A DNA stretch of 6,557 nt from assembly GCA_910578655.1 (NCBI GenBank), contig CAJTQE010000082.1, positions 1-6,557 on the forward strand, written 5' to 3'. This stretch comes from an uncultured Christensenella sp. (GTDB taxonomy: Bacteria; Bacillota; Clostridia; Christensenellales; Borkfalkiaceae). The notes beneath the pieces are model-generated. The model saw nothing but the letters and a program-made list of their open reading frames with translations. It ran no database searches and was not told the origin of the DNA. The position numbers were made by a program, and so were the translations under genes. Shown piece by piece: positions 5,547 through 6,557 of the stretch (within the stretch, counting starts at the first letter, position 1; each line of letters starts with the position of its first letter).

Positions 5547-5971
5547 TAAGCCATCAACACTGCAGCCATTACGCCTATAAGAAAAAATATCTTCACGTAC
5601 AGTGAACTGTATTTTTTATAGTCGGTAAAGCTTTCGTCCTTATATTTTTTTAATATTTGTTTGCGCTCGTTTAGATAATCAACCTGCGACAGCGCGTCCG
5701 TCTTGCCTAAGTTCTGTATATAGTCTTTTAAAAATTGTCCGTCATCGCCCGTCAGTATATCTTTTCCGTCAAGCACTTCGCTCACGAACTTATAAGGTTC
5801 GGCTATCTTTTCTATTGAGGCTCGTGAAAATTTTAAGGTTAAGATAAGCTGTTCGTTAAATTCATAAAGCTCTGCAAAAATTTGCATACGCTTTTTTTTA
5901 TTTGCCGACAGAAACGTCCCTATTAAAGTTGTCAACGCCACTACGGCAAATAATATTAAAATCTTTATCAT
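5546..5971 (-). CDS. spoIIIAB: Stage III sporulation protein AB
   Basis: Membrane-anchored channel component related to type II secretion F-type proteins and proposed to work with the SpoIIIAA ATPase. With the ATG at 5969-5971 it has 141 residues (B. subtilis about 171). One N-terminal helix (about 2-22), a basic stop KKKRMQ (25-30), a helical cytosolic region with LYEFNEQLILTLKFS (35-49) that matches the family block LxxLexEIxY, and a C-terminal helix (about 124-141) give the typical layout. An in-frame TTG at 5990-5992 would add seven residues, but ATG places the membrane helix at the very N-terminus as in the family. Neither start has a Shine-Dalgarno sequence. The first 74 bases lie inside spoIIIAA in another frame, an unusually long overlap. 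The stop overlaps the spoIIIAC start (TAATG). Confidence 0.9.
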   Translation of the reverse strand: MIKILILFAVVALTTLIGTFLSANKKKRMQIFAELYEFNEQLILTLKFSRASIEKIAEPYKFVSEVLDGKDILTGDDGQFLKDYIQNLGKTDALSQVDYLNERKQILKKYKDESFTDYKKYSSLYVKIFFLIGVMAAVLMA

Positions 5972-6557
5972 AAATAATTGGAATGCAACCAACTGCGGTT
6001 AACTGCACAAAGATCTCAAAAGGCATTGACCGCAAAATTTCTCTATTACATATATGTGAGGATGCAATAACCGTAATTCCGCAATCAGAAGCATATCTTA
6101 CTGCGTCAACATCGGCTGCACCGTATAATTCGTCTGTTATTATTACCTGCGGTTTCATTGCCCTTATCGCGCTTGCTATCGCACTTCTCTTTTCATAACA
6201 GCGAACTACGTCAACACGATCCCCCAAATCGTAACCCTCTTTACCACATATAGCGGCAATTTCATTTCTTTCATCGAAAATCAAAATATTATATTTTTGA
6301 GTCTTGCTTAAACTTATTGCCAAATCCCTGAGCATCGTTGTTTTGCCTAAACCGGGCTTAGAATAGAGCAAAGTACTACGCAAACCGCTCAAAAATAAGT
6401 TTTTAAACACAAAATCAGCACATCCAATTACATTATGCGGTATACGAATATTCAGCGAGGTTATATCTTTAATAGTGTTTACTTCACCTCTTTGAGTTAC
6501 GTATTCTCCGGCGATACCAATTCTTACGCCGTGACCGACCGTAATAAAACCGCTTTT
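5898..6557 (-). CDS. spoIIIAA: Stage III sporulation protein AA, secretion-type ATPase, 5' end truncated by window edge
   Basis: Cytosolic ATPase of the mother-cell SpoIIIA channel, related to type II/IV secretion ATPases. The frame is open from the right edge to the TAA at 5898, giving 219 visible residues; B. subtilis SpoIIIAA has about 307, so roughly the first 90 are off the window. Fragment numbering: GFITVGHGVRIGIAGEY (3-19) and TIKDITSLNIRIP (27-39) are the conserved N-terminal blocks. The P-loop is SKPGLGKTT (66-74), with Ser where the consensus first residue is Gly or Ala. DERNEIA (95-101) matches the family DERSEIA. The Walker B-like VIITDE is at 138-143 and ASSH at 165-168. A GTG at 6408-6410 is internal, because conserved sequence continues upstream of it. 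The last 24 codons overlap spoIIIAB, so the C-terminal tail beyond NIIC may be poorly conserved. Confidence 0.95.
   Translation of the reverse strand, partial: KSGFITVGHGVRIGIAGEYVTQRGEVNTIKDITSLNIRIPHNVIGCADFVFKNLFLSGLRSTLLYSKPGLGKTTMLRDLAISLSKTQKYNILIFDERNEIAAICGKEGYDLGDRVDVVRCYEKRSAIASAIRAMKPQVIITDELYGAADVDAVRYASDCGITVIASSHICNREILRSMPFEIFVQLTAVGCIPIIYDKDFNIICRSGVDNFNRDVSVGK

Noticed and set aside
5972..5992. Upstream TTG start for spoIIIAB
   Set aside because: It has no ribosome site, would lengthen the overlap with spoIIIAA to 95 bases, and would put extra residues before the membrane helix, unlike the family. It is kept only as an alternative.
6408..6410. GTG as the start of spoIIIAA
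   Set aside because: Conserved SpoIIIAA sequence (GFITVGHGVRIG and TIKDITSLNIRIP) continues upstream to the window edge, so the gene is truncated there rather than starting here.

Overview
This AT-rich window reads as a piece of a spore-forming Firmicutes chromosome, most likely class Clostridia. Every real gene lies on the minus strand, so transcription runs from the right edge to the left edge. The assignment rests on a complete spoIIIA sporulation cluster followed by an Asp23-family gene, nusB, folD and ispA. This is the same order as in Bacillus subtilis, but with several of the usual intervening genes missing. A genus cannot be assigned from sequence reading alone.

Region 1 (about 6557 down to 2506) is the spoIIIA operon. 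It holds spoIIIAA (5' end cut by the window edge), AB, AC, AD, AE, AF, AG and AH, packed with overlaps or gaps of only a few bases. In known spore formers these genes are transcribed in the mother cell under sigma-E. With forespore SpoIIQ they build the channel, or feeding tube, that spans the two membranes around the engulfed forespore. SpoIIIAA is the cytosolic ATPase. AB to AE are membrane components related to secretion-system parts. AF, AG and AH carry ring-building domains in the intermembrane space. AF, AG and AH are all markedly shorter here than in B. subtilis.

Region 2 (about 2505 down to 1) is a housekeeping run. A plausible sigma-A-type promoter at 2472-2500 precedes the Asp23/YqhY-family gene. 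A 12-bp hairpin (2082-2108) follows that gene and could act as a leaky terminator or attenuator. After it come nusB (transcription antitermination), folD (one-carbon folate metabolism) and ispA (farnesyl diphosphate synthase, 3' end cut by the window edge, with a TTG start). accB and accC are absent between spoIIIAH and the Asp23 gene, and xseA and xseB are absent between folD and ispA, relative to B. subtilis.

No mobile element, CRISPR array, tRNA or rRNA was seen, and there is no gene-free stretch over 300 bases. I found no wholly new system. The most unusual points are a 74-base out-of-frame overlap between spoIIIAA and spoIIIAB, an apparent lack of close Shine-Dalgarno sites for spoIIIAB to AG while AH has a strong one, and a minimal SpoIIIAG that seems to lack the insertion found in the B. 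subtilis ring protein.
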